Positions 8,159-16,460 of a stretch of 64,000 nt of DNA are shown here, in pieces; positions within the stretch are counted from its first letter, which is position 1, and each line of letters opens with the position of its first letter. A program made the translations under genes and the position numbers. Under the pieces are notes generated by a model. That model saw only the letters and a list, made by a program, of their open reading frames with translations, had not been told where the DNA came from and ran no database searches. Location of the stretch: NCBI GenBank assembly GCA_965215355.1, contig CBDCDJ010000007.1, positions 1,364,001 through 1,428,000 on the forward strand, read 5' to 3'. Origin of the DNA: CBDCDJ01 sp965215355. Lineage in GTDB: Bacteria; Deinococcota; Deinococci; Deinococcales; Trueperaceae.

Positions 8159-8171
8159 TACGGTTGACAGG
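8159..8171 (+). promoter_or_regulatory. Leaderless-type -10 before the LonN gene
   Basis: TACGGT (8159-8164) followed by exactly 6 bases and the GTG start at 8171, with no ribosome binding site. This places the +1 at or next to the start codon. Confidence 0.5.
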
Positions 8172-8815
8172 TGCCGAGCGTACCCCTGTTTCCCCTGCCG
8201 GGAACAGTTATTTTCCCGGGAATGACCGTTCCGCTTTACGTTTTTGAAGAGCGCTACAAGCGTTTGGTCAAGTATTGCCTCGAGCAGGACAAACCCCGTT
8301 TCGTGATGGTTTTGTCTAAAGAAGAAGACGTCATCCGGGACGGACAACCGCCGTTTTTCGGGGTGGGCACGTTTGTTTATATTTTGCAGATCTCTGAAAA
8401 CCCGGACGGAACTTTCAACGTGCTGGGCCACGGACAGGAACGCTGCCGGGTTGAGGTCGTGGACGAGGAGCCGGTCGCTGACTTGGACGGCACCAGCCGA
8501 CCCCTCTTTTACTCCGAGGCGGACGTGTTCGCCCTCGAGCGTGGCGACCCGAACTTGGAGCGCGTCGCCGCCTGGGACGCGCTCGACACGTTTCGCGAAT
8601 ACGCGAAGACGTTTTTCGCCTTCGACGCCGTCAAGCAAATCGAACAGGTGTTGCCCGACGACGTGCTCTACCAAGCGTCGTTTATCTGCGCCAACATCCG
8701 CGTGCCGCCGGACTCGCGCCAGGTGCTGCTCGAGACGCCGTCACTCACAGCCCGCTTTCAACTGTCGCGCAAACTCATGGAAGAGCGCTTGGCAGCCCAC
8801 AGAGCCACCGGTTGA
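8171..8815 (+). CDS. LON substrate-binding (LonN) domain protein
   Basis: A 214-residue protein consisting only of the N-terminal domain of Lon protease, without the AAA or protease domains. The hallmark opening PLFPLPGTVIFPGMTVPLYVFEERYK (residues 4-29) is clear. It is followed by the beta-barrel (FGVGTFVYILQISENPDGTFNVLGHGQERCRV) and a helical C-terminus. Such stand-alone proteins are known but their role is not settled; substrate recognition or proteolysis adaptor functions are proposed. The GTG start is set by the -10 six bases upstream. Confidence 0.87.
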   Translation: MPSVPLFPLPGTVIFPGMTVPLYVFEERYKRLVKYCLEQDKPRFVMVLSKEEDVIRDGQPPFFGVGTFVYILQISENPDGTFNVLGHGQERCRVEVVDEEPVADLDGTSRPLFYSEADVFALERGDPNLERVAAWDALDTFREYAKTFFAFDAVKQIEQVLPDDVLYQASFICANIRVPPDSRQVLLETPSLTARFQLSRKLMEERLAAHRATG

Positions 8816-8846
8816 GCGCGCGCGGGCGTCCGCGCCCGTCGGCTGC

Positions 8847-8859
8847 TAGACTCCCCCTA
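8847..8859 (+). promoter_or_regulatory. Leaderless-type -10 before truD
   Basis: TAGACT (8847-8852), six bases, then ATG at 8859. There is no ribosome binding site; transcription should start at the start codon. Confidence 0.55.
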
Positions 8860-9914
8860 TGGACGTACCGACCGAACGCCTGACCTTTCGCTGGGCCGAC
8901 TTCCCGCCCCTGACCCGACTACCCGGCAGCGGCGGCACCCTGCGCGCCACCCCCGAGGACTTCGAAGTGGAAGAGGTGCCGCTGTACCTGCCCCAAGGCA
9001 GCGGCTCACACTTCTACGCGCGCGTTCAAAAGCGCGGTCTCACCACCCGCGACCTGGTGGTGGCGTTGTTGGGGCAAGGCTTAAAAGAGCAAGAAATCGG
9101 GGTGGCCGGCCTCAAAGACAAACACGCGCTGACCACCCAGTGGCTCAGCGTGCCGCAACGCCACGCCGCCGCGATTAGCGCGCTCGACGACTTGGACGGC
9201 GTGAGCGTGTTGGCGACTTCGCGTCACAAAAACAAGCTGGGCATCGGACACTTGCAGGGCAACCGCTTCAGCGTGCAGGTGCGCGGCGTGTCTGCGGACG
9301 GCGTCGGGGCGGCGCGGGCGGTGGTGCGTGACTTAGAGGCGCGCGGCCTGCCCAACTACTTCGGGCCGCAACGCTTCGGCCGTTTCGGCACCAACGCGGT
9401 CGACGGGTACAAACTCGTGCGCGGCGAGCAGGTACCGGGCGGGCACCGTTTGAAGCGCTTTTTCGTGTCGGCCCTGCAGTCTCTGCTGTTCAACCACCTG
9501 TTGGCGCGGCGGCTCGAGTCGGGTCGGTTCGACCGGGTGGTGACAGGCGATTGGGCTAAAAAACACGACACGGGCGGTGTCTTCGAAGTCAAGGACGAAG
9601 TCGAAGCCGAACGTGCGCAACGCTTCGAAATCAGCGCGACCTTGCCGCTTTACGGCAAAAAGGTGCGCGTCTCGGCGGCGGCGGCGGGCAAGCTGGAAGC
9701 CGAGACGCTCGCTCACTACGCCCTCGAGTGGACAGACTTCCGAGGCCGCCACGGCGACCGGCGACTGTCGCGCTTGCCTTTTCAGGGCACTTTGGACGAG
9801 AACGAGGACGGCTACCGCCTGGCGTTCACCCTCCCCAAAGGTGCCTTTGCCACGAGTGTGCTGCGCGAGGTGCTGAAAACGAACGTGGACGTCGCGGAAG
9901 ACGGCGACGCTTAG
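8859..9914 (+). CDS. truD: tRNA pseudouridine(13) synthase TruD
   Basis: A 351-residue enzyme that converts uridine 13 of tRNA-Glu and others to pseudouridine. The catalytic Asp lies in the family motif GLKDKHALTTQW (residues about 82-93). Other TruD landmarks are LPNYFGPQRFGR (about 162-173), FVSALQSLLFNHLL and GDWAKKHDTGG. The length matches bacterial TruD. The start is supported by the TANNNT-N6-ATG leaderless arrangement and the N-terminus (TLRATPEDFEVEEVP). It follows the LonN gene by 43 bp but has its own -10. Confidence 0.95.
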   Translation: MDVPTERLTFRWADFPPLTRLPGSGGTLRATPEDFEVEEVPLYLPQGSGSHFYARVQKRGLTTRDLVVALLGQGLKEQEIGVAGLKDKHALTTQWLSVPQRHAAAISALDDLDGVSVLATSRHKNKLGIGHLQGNRFSVQVRGVSADGVGAARAVVRDLEARGLPNYFGPQRFGRFGTNAVDGYKLVRGEQVPGGHRLKRFFVSALQSLLFNHLLARRLESGRFDRVVTGDWAKKHDTGGVFEVKDEVEAERAQRFEISATLPLYGKKVRVSAAAAGKLEAETLAHYALEWTDFRGRHGDRRLSRLPFQGTLDENEDGYRLAFTLPKGAFATSVLREVLKTNVDVAEDGDA

Positions 9915-10160
9915 GCTTTGTTTCAACCGAAGCGTTTTGTCGGCAAGGTGTCCGGCGTAGGATAGCTGACCACCATCCGGCTTACTCTGCCGCTGCCGAT
10001 AATGCCCCACACACGAGCGTCGAAACCCTCACAGAGGCGGCGGTCGTGTAACAGGGATTTGTAAGGGGCCGTAAACGCCGCTAGGCTACTAGCTGAAACA
10101 GTGTCTGGTAAGTTCATTCTCGACTATACAGAGTTTCGTCCGGGTTTCAGGTGCAACCTC
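9915..10160. other. Intergenic stretch after truD with possible coding relic
   Basis: About 250 bp without a supported gene. On the minus strand, 9923-10117 encodes 64 residues (including LLHDRRLCEGFDARVWGIIG and SGRVSRM) with a coding-like composition but no ribosome binding site. It could be a transposase N-terminal relic, which I cannot confirm. Confidence 0.25.
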
Positions 10161-10189
10161 TTGACGAATAACGTATACCGGGCTATACT
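10161..10189 (+). promoter_or_regulatory. Strong promoter-like sequence with no gene downstream
   Basis: TTGACG (10161-10166), a 17-bp spacer, TATACT (10184-10189). The spacer/-10 also forms an imperfect dyad GTATACCGGGCTATAC. A terminator begins about 4 bases after the expected +1, so any RNA would be about 30 nt. Confidence 0.5.
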
Positions 10190-10199
10190 TTCCTTTATT

Positions 10200-10227
10200 A
10201 GCGCTCACAAAGCGCTTCTTTTTTTGC
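10200..10227 (+). terminator. Rho-independent terminator (truD or orphan promoter)
   Basis: Stem AGCGCT/AGCGCT with a 5-base loop, followed by TTCTTTTTTT (10217-10225). Confidence 0.65.
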
Positions 10228-10242
10228 CTTGAACTTTTTTCG

Positions 10243-10268
10243 ACAAAGCCGAGCGACCAGCGCTCGGC
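10243..10268 (-). terminator. Terminator of the peptide-uptake operon
   Basis: On the minus strand GCCGAGCG/CGCTCGGC with a 5-base loop, followed by TTTGT. It lies 46 bp past the oligopeptidase stop. Confidence 0.55.
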
Positions 10269-10314
10269 GGATTGCAACTCAGGAACCGGGTTAAAGCGGT
10301 TCGTCGCAAGTAAG

Positions 10315-12405
10315 CTACGCTATAGCGTCCAGGATAAAGGCGTAGACAAAGGCCACCTCACGCAGCGTTTCCAAGCGGCTACCGGGACCCCCGTGCCCCG
10401 CCGCCAGGTAGGTTTTCAGGAGCAAGGTGCTGTTCGTCTCGACGGCACGCAACTCCGCGACCCATTTGGCAGGTTCCCAAAAACCGACCCGTGGGTCATT
10501 CAGTCCGGCGCTCACCAAAAGGTGCGGATAGGTTTTGGGTTCTACATTGTCGTAAGGCGAGTAAGAGAGCAGGTAGTCGTAGAAAGGCTTCTCTTGGGGA
10601 TTACCCCACTCCTCGAACTCGCTGACCGTAAGCGGAATGCTTTTGTCAAACATGGTCGTCACCACGTCGACGAAGGGAACTTCAGCTACTGCCGCCCTGA
10701 AAAGCTCGGGGGCCGAGTTGAGCACGGCCCCGATGAGAAGCCCCCCGGCGCTACGCCCCCAAATGGCGAGCTGCTCAGGTGACGCGTACCCCTCGTCGAC
10801 AAGGTACTTTGCGCACGCGACGAAGTCTGTAAAGGTGTTGCGTTTGTTCAGGTATTTACCTCCCTCGTACCAAGCCTGTCCTAGTTCGCCACCGCCCCGA
10901 ACGTGGGCGACCGCGTAGACAAAGCCGCGGTCCAACAGGCTGAGACGGTTCGTACTAAACCCCGGCTCGACCGTTGCGCCGTAGGCGCCGTAGCCGTAGA
11001 GCAGGCAGGGGTTCGTACCGTCCCGCTTCACCCCTTTTTTGTAGACAAGGGACACGGGTACGGCTGCACCGTCTTCCGCTTCGACAAAAACACGCTCGGC
11101 GCGGTAATCGTCAGGTGAGAAGTTCGGCACGACCTGCTGTTGGTTGAACTCGAGCCCCCCCGCCGCCAACCCGCAATCGTAGACCGTCGGCGGGGTGAGC
11201 GGCGACGCGTAGGTCAGGCGCAGGGCAGGTGCGTGGGGGTCGGGGTTGGCGTCTAAAATATCGTTCCACGACGGGTCTTCCGGGTAGCCCGGAACGAAGG
11301 TGTAAACGCTCTCGGGGAAAGTCACGGCGTTCGTGACACCGTTCTCCAAGTGCAGCACCTGAAGAGTACGCAAGCCGTTCTCGCGTCTGTAAAGGGTCAG
11401 GTGCTCCGTAAACAGGTCGAAGCCCTCGAGCCGCGTGCCCTCCCGGTGGGGAACGAGGTCGCGCCACTCGGCACCCTGCGCCCCCTCGACCGGCGCGGTC
11501 ACGACCTTGTAGTCCGGCGCGTCGGCGTTGGTCAGCAGGTAGTAGTGTCCGGCGCGGTGCTCGAGCTTGTCGATACGCGTTCCTTTACGCCGCTCGTGAA
11601 CACAGGTCAGGGTGCCCTCGGGCTCACTCAAAGCCAAGGTGTACGCCTCGCTCGTTTCAAAGCTGTCCACGTGCAGCGCGAGGTAAGCCCCGTCTTTGGT
11701 CTTGTACAAGCCGAGGCTGTAGAGAGCGTCGGGCTCGAAGTAGAGCTGTTCGTCGTCGCCTGGGTCGGTGCCGAGCCGGTGCTTGAGAAGCGTCGCCGCA
11801 CGCTCGGTAGCGTCGCGGGTGACATAACAAAGCGTCCGGCTGTCCTGCGCCCACTCGAGCGAGTTCGTCAGGTTCTCGACGCGCTCGGGCAACACTTCTC
11901 CCGTTTGGAGGTCCTTCACGTGCAGGACAAACGCCTCTCTGCCGCTGGTGTCGAGCGCGTAGGCGAGGTAGCGGTGGTCGGGGCTCACCTTGAAAGCTCC
12001 GACGTTGACATAGTCCCCCTCAAAGGCGTTGAGGTCGAGGAGCACTTCTTCGTTCAAGTCTGATTCGTTCAAGTCTGATTCGTTCAGGCCTGAGACAGCT
12101 GTCCGCCCGTAGATGGGGTGGGGTTTGTTCTTCTCGTAGCGCATGAAGTAGTCAAACGGTCCGACGCGCACCGAGTAGGTTTGCTCGTCTGGTAAACGCT
12201 CGTAGAATTCCTTGAACAGCGTTTCCTGCAACGGCTCGGTCGGCGCCATCACCGCGTCGGCGTAGGCGTTTTCCGCTGCCAAGTAAGCGACGACCTCGGG
12301 GTCGTCCTTGTTTCTTAACCAGTAGTAAGGGTCATGGCGGCTGTGCCCGTGAGCGCTCAGCGTGTGGGGGCGTCGCTTCGCGGTGGGAGGCTCGGGCAAG
12401 GACAC
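10315..12405 (-). CDS. S9-family oligopeptidase (oligopeptidase B-like)
   Basis: A 696-residue cytosolic serine peptidase that cleaves short peptides. The N-terminal part is a beta-propeller gating domain (opening RRPHTLSAHGHSRHDPYYWLRNKDDPEV, typical of the family). The C-terminal alpha/beta-hydrolase domain has the nucleophile motif GRSAGGLL near residue 550, LNDPRVGFWEPAKW and the catalytic His in AAGHGGPG near 680. Length and motifs fit oligopeptidase B (Arg/Lys specificity), though I cannot exclude another S9A subgroup. It starts 8 bp after the dppF-like gene, so it belongs to that operon. Residues near 107-120 carry an in-frame duplication (LNESDLNESDLNEE) from 15-bp tandem repeats at 12052-12095. 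Confidence 0.9.
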   Translation of the reverse strand: MSLPEPPTAKRRPHTLSAHGHSRHDPYYWLRNKDDPEVVAYLAAENAYADAVMAPTEPLQETLFKEFYERLPDEQTYSVRVGPFDYFMRYEKNKPHPIYGRTAVSGLNESDLNESDLNEEVLLDLNAFEGDYVNVGAFKVSPDHRYLAYALDTSGREAFVLHVKDLQTGEVLPERVENLTNSLEWAQDSRTLCYVTRDATERAATLLKHRLGTDPGDDEQLYFEPDALYSLGLYKTKDGAYLALHVDSFETSEAYTLALSEPEGTLTCVHERRKGTRIDKLEHRAGHYYLLTNADAPDYKVVTAPVEGAQGAEWRDLVPHREGTRLEGFDLFTEHLTLYRRENGLRTLQVLHLENGVTNAVTFPESVYTFVPGYPEDPSWNDILDANPDPHAPALRLTYASPLTPPTVYDCGLAAGGLEFNQQQVVPNFSPDDYRAERVFVEAEDGAAVPVSLVYKKGVKRDGTNPCLLYGYGAYGATVEPGFSTNRLSLLDRGFVYAVAHVRGGGELGQAWYEGGKYLNKRNTFTDFVACAKYLVDEGYASPEQLAIWGRSAGGLLIGAVLNSAPELFRAAVAEVPFVDVVTTMFDKSIPLTVSEFEEWGNPQEKPFYDYLLSYSPYDNVEPKTYPHLLVSAGLNDPRVGFWEPAKWVAELRAVETNSTLLLKTYLAAGHGGPGSRLETLREVAFVYAFILDAIA

Positions 12406-12413
12406 GCCGTAGT

Positions 12414-13430
12414 TTACCGGGCTTCGTTCGGTCGAGATGCTGGTGTATCAGCGTTCACCAAGATACAGGCTGCCTGGTGAGAGGTGGAGCCGCGGACGGG
12501 CTCGAGCCGGGGGTCGATTTCCCGACAGCGCCCTACCGCCGCCGGGCAGCGCGGGTGAAAGCGGCAGCCGCTGGGCAGGTCGATAGGGTCGGGCGGGTCG
12601 CCCCCCAAGATGACCCGCTTGCGGCGCAACCGTGGGTTGGGCACCGGCACGACCGAGAGCAGGGCTTTGGTGTAGGGGTGCTGCGGGTCGCCGAGCACCT
12701 CCTGCGTGGTCCCGACCTCGACGATGCGCCCCAAGTACATCACGGCGACGCGGTCGGCAAAGCTGGCGGCGGTCGACAGGTCGTGGGTGATGAAGAGGAT
12801 GGCGACGCCGCGCGTCGCCTGCAGCTCAGCGAGCAGGTTGAGAATCTCAGCGCGGATGGACACGTCGAGCATCGAGACCGGCTCGTCGGCTAACAGCAAA
12901 CTCGGCTCCAACACGAGCGCCGAGGCGATGACCACGCGCTGCCGCTGCCCCCCGGAGAGTTCATGGGGATAACGCTCCAAGTAGCTCTCGGCGGGCGACA
13001 AGCCAGCGTCTTTTAAGGCACGAAGCACGCGCTTTTCACGCTCCGCCGTCCCTTGCGCCAGACCGTGGACTTTCAAGGGCTCGGCGACGATGTCGCGCAC
13101 GGTCATCGTAGGGTTGAGCGACTCGTAAGGGTCTTGGAAAACCATCTGCAGGTCGCGGCGCACGGCTTTGAGGGCGCGCCCTGTGAGGTGGGTAATCTCG
13201 CGCTCCTTGAAAAAGACCGCGCCAGCCGTTGGCGTCTCTAAGTTCATGAGCGTTAAAGCTAAGGTAGACTTGCCACACCCCGACTCCCCGACCACTGCCA
13301 GCACCTCCCCTGTGTCGAGGGTGAAACTTACGCCGTCTACGGCGTGGACTTGTTTGTCGCTTCGGCGAAAAAGACCGCCCGTGCCCACCGGGAAAGTCTT
13401 GTAAAGGTCTCTAACCTCGAGCAGAGACAC
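12414..13430 (-). CDS. Peptide ABC transporter ATP-binding protein (DppF/OppF type)
   Basis: A 338-residue nucleotide-binding subunit. Walker A is GESGCGKST, the signature is LSGGQRQRVVIASAL, Walker B is LLLADEPVSMLD and the H-loop is LFITHDLS. The C-terminal oligopeptide/dipeptide extension follows (HPYTKALLSVVPVPNP, CRFHPRCP with paired Cys). The frame is open to 13463, but I favour the GTG at 13430: AGGAAA precedes it by 5 bases and the product then begins SLLEVRDLYKTF. The 5' end overlaps the dppD-like gene by 20 bases. It works as a heterodimer with the DppD-like ATPase. Confidence 0.9.
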   Translation of the reverse strand: MSLLEVRDLYKTFPVGTGGLFRRSDKQVHAVDGVSFTLDTGEVLAVVGESGCGKSTLALTLMNLETPTAGAVFFKEREITHLTGRALKAVRRDLQMVFQDPYESLNPTMTVRDIVAEPLKVHGLAQGTAEREKRVLRALKDAGLSPAESYLERYPHELSGGQRQRVVIASALVLEPSLLLADEPVSMLDVSIRAEILNLLAELQATRGVAILFITHDLSTAASFADRVAVMYLGRIVEVGTTQEVLGDPQHPYTKALLSVVPVPNPRLRRKRVILGGDPPDPIDLPSGCRFHPRCPAAVGRCREIDPRLEPVRGSTSHQAACILVNADTPASRPNEAR

Positions 13431-14478
13431 TATCGTTTCCTGGGTCGTTTCCTGGCATATCACTTTCGGCGGGCGTGGCGAGAAAGCAACTGGCGCGGTG
13501 CTTGTTACCTACCTCGTACAGTTCGGGCATGTCAACACGGCACCGCTCGAAAACGTCCGGGCAACGCGGCGCGAAGCGGCACCCCGCGGGCAACTTGTCC
13601 AGGCGCGGGGTGTGGCCGGGGATGCCTGTCAGCTTGGCCCCTATACTGCTCAAATCAGGCGAAGCGCCCAGTAAAAGCTGTGTGTAGGGATGCTGCGGGC
13701 GGTTGAAAAGCGTGTCCACGTCGGCATACTCGGCGGTGACCCCGGCGTAAAGCACCAGCACCGTGTCGCAGACTTCGGCGACCACACCGAGGTCGTGCGT
13801 GACGAGGATAACCGCTAGACCCAAGGTGTCGCGGAGTGTAAGGAGGAGTTCCAAAACCTGCGCCTGCACCATCACGTCGAGCGCGGTGGTGGGTTCGTCG
13901 GCGATGACGATTTTGGGGTCGCAGGCGAGCGCCATAGCGATCATGGCCCGCTGGCGCATCCCCCCCGAATACTGGTGGGGGTAGTCGTCTTTGCGCTTTG
14001 CGCCGATGCCGACCAGCTCGAGCAGCTCTTCGACGCGCCCGTTCACCTCGGCTTTCGGAGCCCTGGGCGTGTGCCGAACAATGGCTTCGGCAACCTGGTC
14101 GCCGACGGTCCGCACCGGGTTGAGCGCGTTCATGGCGCCTTGAAAGATGATGGCAATTTCCTGCCAGCGCACCGCCCGCCGCATCGCGCGTTCGCTCAAC
14201 TGCAACAAGTTTTGAGTCCCGAACATGACCTCGCCACCGACAATCTGCCCCGCCGAGGGCAGCAGGCGCAAGAGGCTCAGCATCAGGGTCGTCTTGCCGC
14301 AACCGCTCTCGCCGACCACCCCTAAAATCTCGCCACGCTTGAGGGTAAAGCCTACGTTCTCGAGTGCCGGGGCCGAGTTGTACGTCACCGACAGGTTGGT
14401 GACTCGCAGCAGTGTTTCTGCCGAACTGGGCACGGGCGACTCAGACACGGGCGACTCAGACACGGGCGACTCAGACAC
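13411..14478 (-). CDS. Peptide ABC transporter ATP-binding protein (DppD/OppD type)
   Basis: A 355-residue ATPase subunit. Walker A is GESGCGKTT, the signature YSGGMRQRAMIAMAL, Walker B IVIADEPTTALD, plus the OppD C-terminal region (HPYTQLLLGASPDL, CRFAPRCP). It overlaps the upstream permease by 8 bases. The extreme N-terminus is three copies of SESPV from a 15-bp tandem repeat. Every repeat contains an in-frame GTG, so the true start could be any of them. The C-terminus also has a small duplication (GNDPGND). Confidence 0.9.
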   Translation of the reverse strand: MSESPVSESPVSESPVPSSAETLLRVTNLSVTYNSAPALENVGFTLKRGEILGVVGESGCGKTTLMLSLLRLLPSAGQIVGGEVMFGTQNLLQLSERAMRRAVRWQEIAIIFQGAMNALNPVRTVGDQVAEAIVRHTPRAPKAEVNGRVEELLELVGIGAKRKDDYPHQYSGGMRQRAMIAMALACDPKIVIADEPTTALDVMVQAQVLELLLTLRDTLGLAVILVTHDLGVVAEVCDTVLVLYAGVTAEYADVDTLFNRPQHPYTQLLLGASPDLSSIGAKLTGIPGHTPRLDKLPAGCRFAPRCPDVFERCRVDMPELYEVGNKHRASCFLATPAESDMPGNDPGNDSVSARG

Positions 14479-15376
14479 GGGCGACCTCGCGCACCGGCGC
14501 GGCGACCATGTCTTCGTTGTCGGTCAGGTGGTGGGTTTCCAAACGCGGGTTGAGGACCTGCTCGAGCCCGTGCCCCAACAGCGTGCAGCCTAAGACCAGC
14601 CAGACGATGCCGAAGCCGGGCGCGACGAGCGCCCACCACGCGCCTGCGCTCATCGCCCCGCGCGTAAAGGCGAAGTTGAGCATCTGCCCCCAACTGAGCG
14701 TCGTCGGGTCGGACAGCCCCAAAAAGCTCAGGGTGCTCTCGTTCAGAATCGCCAGCGAGATGACCAGCACCGAGTTCGCCACCATCAGGGGCAAAACGAG
14801 CGGCAGCACGTGCCGACGGATGATGTACGGGCTCCCCGCGCCGACCGCTCGAGCCCGCTGCACGAACTTGCGCTCCTTGACGGCGAGCGTCTGCGAACGC
14901 ACCAGCCGCGCCGTGCCGGTCCAGCCGAGGACGCCGATGACGATGATGATGTTGATGAGCCCCGGCTTGGTCAGCGCGACGAGCACCACCGCCAGGGGCA
15001 GGTCGGGAATGACCAGCATGATGTCGGTAAAGCGCATCAGCGCGTTTTCGGTACGTCCCCCGACGTAGCCTGCGGTGAGCCCGACGACGCCGCCGATAAC
15101 CACTGAGATGAGCGAGGCGAAAAAGCCCACGATCAGCGAGACTCGAGCCCCGAACATGAAGTTGCTCAGCACGTCGCGCCCCGCGTCGTCGGTGCCCCAA
15201 GGGTGTTCACCGCTCGGCGGGGCGTAGATGGTGTCGATACTCACGCGCGGGCGCTCCGCCGGGTTGAAGGGGGCTAACCAGGGGGCGAACAGGGCCATCA
15301 GCACCGTCAGCACAATCATGGCGAGCCCGACCAGCCCGATGGGGTTATGAAGAAAGCGTTGCCACGTCCCGTTCAC
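14471..15376 (-). CDS. Peptide ABC transporter permease (DppC/OppC type)
   Basis: A 301-residue inner-membrane permease with about six transmembrane helices. The N-terminal OppC-type region (LMALFAPWLAPFNPAERP) is followed by periplasmic GEHPWGTDDAGRDVLSNFMFGARVSL, a hallmark of this subfamily. The EAA loop is near residues 170-190 (KERKFVQRARAVGAGSPYIIRRHVLP). It starts 3 bp after the DppB-like gene and ends inside the DppD-like gene. Confidence 0.92.
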   Translation of the reverse strand: MNGTWQRFLHNPIGLVGLAMIVLTVLMALFAPWLAPFNPAERPRVSIDTIYAPPSGEHPWGTDDAGRDVLSNFMFGARVSLIVGFFASLISVVIGGVVGLTAGYVGGRTENALMRFTDIMLVIPDLPLAVVLVALTKPGLINIIIVIGVLGWTGTARLVRSQTLAVKERKFVQRARAVGAGSPYIIRRHVLPLVLPLMVANSVLVISLAILNESTLSFLGLSDPTTLSWGQMLNFAFTRGAMSAGAWWALVAPGFGIVWLVLGCTLLGHGLEQVLNPRLETHHLTDNEDMVAAPVREVARV

Positions 15377-15379
15377 GCT

Positions 15380-16402
15380 TTACCCCTTCACCCGCGGGTC
15401 GAGCTGCGCGTAGAGCAGGTCGGCTAACAGGTTGGCGAAGATGACGCTCACCGCAATCAGAAAAAACGCCCCTTGCAGGACGGGATAGTCGCGCCGCTCC
15501 ACCGCCTCGAAAACGGTGAGCCCGAGCCCGGGCCACGAGAACACGGTTTCTATCTGAATCGCCCCCGCCACGGTAAAGCCGAGGTTCAGGGCGATTACGG
15601 TAACGATGGGCAAGGTCGCGTTGCGCAGGGCGTGGTCGCTGAGGATCTGAAAGGTGGTGAGCCCTTTGGCTTTGGCGGTCAAAATATAGTCTTCGGAGAG
15701 GACTTCCAACAGCGTCGAGCGCATGATCAGCATGTACTGTCCGATAAAAACGATGGTAAAGGTCAGGGTGGGCAAGAACAGGTGCCTTGCTAGGTCACCC
15801 CAGGCTGCGAAAGGAGTGTCGAAACTCGCCCCGACGGTGCCTTTACCGCCAATCGGCAGCCCGAGGTAGTTACTGCCCCAAAAGAGCAGCAAGATACCCA
15901 GCCAAAAGGTCGGGATGCTCCAGGCGGTCAGGCTGCCGATGAGGGTGGTGTAGTCGAGCGCGGTGCGCGAGCGCCAGGCGGCGACGACGCCCAAAAAAAC
16001 GCCGATAAGGATAGCCAGCACTTGCCCCGCGCCGATGAGTAACACCGTGTTCCAGAGGCGCTCGAGCAGCAACCCCGTCACCGGACGCTGCGAGTGAAAA
16101 GAAAGCCCGAAGTCACCCCTGAGCAGGTTCACGACGTAGGCGGAAAACTGGGTCTGTAGGGGGTTGACCGCGCAGGTTTCGGCGGAGAACACCAGCGGGT
16201 TCAGCGACGCGAAACAGTTGACCACCGGCTTGTCCAGCCCGAAACGCACCTGCATGGCGGCGATGGAGGCTTGCGACAGACGTGGGTCTTTGAGCATCCG
16301 GGTGGGGTCGCCCATCACCCGAAACAGAAAAAAGTTTAAAACAATGACAAAGGCGACCGTGAACAGCGCCCAGCCGACCCTGCGGGCGAGGTAGCCCGAC
16401 AT
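15380..16402 (-). CDS. Peptide ABC transporter permease (DppB/OppB type)
   Basis: A 340-residue permease. It opens with MSGYLARRVGWALFTVAFVIVLNFFLFRVMGDP, the typical OppB/DppB TM1. It continues with QVRFGLDKPVV, and the EAA-like loop (TAKAKGLTTFQILSDHALRNATLPIVT) is near residues 245-270. The periplasmic loop near residues 70-90 is somewhat longer than usual (two Cys). It lies 58 bp downstream of the binding-protein gene. Confidence 0.92.
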   Translation of the reverse strand: MSGYLARRVGWALFTVAFVIVLNFFLFRVMGDPTRMLKDPRLSQASIAAMQVRFGLDKPVVNCFASLNPLVFSAETCAVNPLQTQFSAYVVNLLRGDFGLSFHSQRPVTGLLLERLWNTVLLIGAGQVLAILIGVFLGVVAAWRSRTALDYTTLIGSLTAWSIPTFWLGILLLFWGSNYLGLPIGGKGTVGASFDTPFAAWGDLARHLFLPTLTFTIVFIGQYMLIMRSTLLEVLSEDYILTAKAKGLTTFQILSDHALRNATLPIVTVIALNLGFTVAGAIQIETVFSWPGLGLTVFEAVERRDYPVLQGAFFLIAVSVIFANLLADLLYAQLDPRVKG

Positions 16403-16460
16403 TTAGCGTGTGACCCTTTGCCGGCGCAAAGGCGAATCAGGAGGCTCCACCTCTACCAAA

